This document shows positions 63,466-64,000 of a stretch of 64,000 nt of DNA, in pieces. The notes under the pieces were generated by a model. That model searched no databases, was not told the origin of the DNA, and saw only the letters and a program-made list of their open reading frames with translations. The position numbers and the translations under genes were made by a program. The DNA lies in the NCBI RefSeq assembly GCF_900142975.1, contig NZ_LT670848.1, positions 1,798,001 through 1,862,000 on the forward strand. The letters run 5' to 3'. Every line of letters begins with the position of its first letter. Position 1 is the stretch's first letter. This DNA comes from Salegentibacter salegens (GTDB taxonomy: Bacteria > Bacteroidota > Bacteroidia > Flavobacteriales > Flavobacteriaceae).

Positions 63466-63520
63466 TATAACAAAAGATCTGGTGAAGTTATTCAGATCAT
63501 TAGAAGAATTCAAAATTATT

Positions 63521-64000
63521 ATGATTCCACAAACATTTAAAGAGGTTATCGATTTAGGAGATGGAAGAGAAATCTCTATCGAAACCGGAAAATTAGCAAA
63601 ACAGGCCCACGGGTCGGTTGTTGTTCAAATGGGCGACGCTATGTTGCTTTGTACTGTAGTGTCTTCTTATAAAGAAAGCACGATGGATTTCTTTCCATTA
63701 ACAGTAGATTACAGAGAAAAATTCGCCGCAGCAGGACGTTATCCTGGAGGTTTCTTCAAAAGAGAAGCAAGACCTAGTGATGGTGAAGTTTTAACGATGA
63801 GAATTGTAGACCGTGTATTGCGTCCGCTTTTCCCATCAGACTACAGAACTGAGACTCAGGTAATGATCCAGTTAATGTCTCACGACGAAGATGTTATGCC
63901 AGATGCTTTGGCAGGACTTGCCGCATCAGCAGCAATTCAACTTTCAGACATTCCTTTTGAAACCGCTATTTCTGAAGCCCGTGTAGGTAGAGTAAATGGT
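63521..64000 (+). CDS. pnp: Polyribonucleotide nucleotidyltransferase, 5' part
   Basis: The first 160 codons of PNPase, the phosphorolytic 3'-5' exoribonuclease. The window end cuts the gene, so it is partial and not broken. The N-terminal RNase PH domain is clear: [44 protein letters not shown] (given in outline), [12 protein letters not shown] and the following [14 protein letters not shown]. The start ATG 63521 gives [15 protein letters not shown]. It follows rpsO, the classical arrangement. Confidence 0.95.
   Translation, partial: MIPQTFKEVIDLGDGREISIETGKLAKQAHGSVVVQMGDAMLLCTVVSSYKESTMDFFPLTVDYREKFAAAGRYPGGFFKREARPSDGEVLTMRIVDRVLRPLFPSDYRTETQVMIQLMSHDEDVMPDALAGLAASAAIQLSDIPFETAISEARVGRVNG

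Overview
The window looks like chromosome from a marine-type member of the Flavobacteriaceae (Bacteroidota), close to Gramella, Salegentibacter or Zunongwangia; the genus is a guess. The reasons are AT-rich coding, Bacteroidota -7 promoter boxes (TAnnTTTG) before many genes, few Shine-Dalgarno sequences, a Na+-translocating NADH dehydrogenase operon, type IX secretion (T9SS) genes, T9SS-sorted giant proteins, and lineage-typical gene neighbours such as ubiE-porT and tamL-fbaA-accD-rpsO-pnp.

Layout. Bases 1-476 hold dispersed repeats, a broken tRNA copy and an intact tRNA-Gly(TCC). Bases 683-8996 are mostly housekeeping: clpP, a small acetyltransferase, two convergent L,D-transpeptidases, gpmI, a thioredoxin-like protein, a HAD hydrolase, map, a NUMOD4/HNH protein and a methyltransferase. 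The methyltransferase was hit at its last codons by an intact IS256-family element (8996-10358) with a perfect 8-bp target duplication. Next, on the minus strand, is nqrABCDEF (17925 down to 11944), followed by a small unknown protein and the flavin transferase apbE, which would attach FMN to NqrB and NqrC. Bases 18097-23348 carry the T9SS plug protein, a DUF3667 membrane protein, apaG, a NRDE/TANGO2 protein and pruA.

The centre (23679-49608, about 26 kb) is three consecutive genes for giant secreted proteins of 3236, 3012 and 2202 residues. Each has an N-terminal signal sequence, a long and different array of Ig-like, PKD-like, HYR or SprB repeats, then a shared C-terminal block of about 840-910 residues: LamG domain, an unnamed conserved module and a type A T9SS sorting domain. 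They are the most interesting part of the window. They look like a family of cell-surface adhesins that grew by duplication, with the repeat arrays replaced and the C-terminal cassette conserved. T9SS components (plug protein at 18097, PorT at 56547) lie on both sides.

Bases 49605-64000 return to core genes: rsmG, a fatty acid desaturase, an aminotransferase, trkA-trkH, ubiE, porT, an rRNA/tRNA methyltransferase, tamL, fbaA, accD (without its zinc-ribbon cysteines), rpsO, and the start of pnp, which is cut by the window end. Intergenic spaces carry at least three families of short palindromic repeats. No CRISPR array, prophage, integron or biosynthetic cluster was seen.
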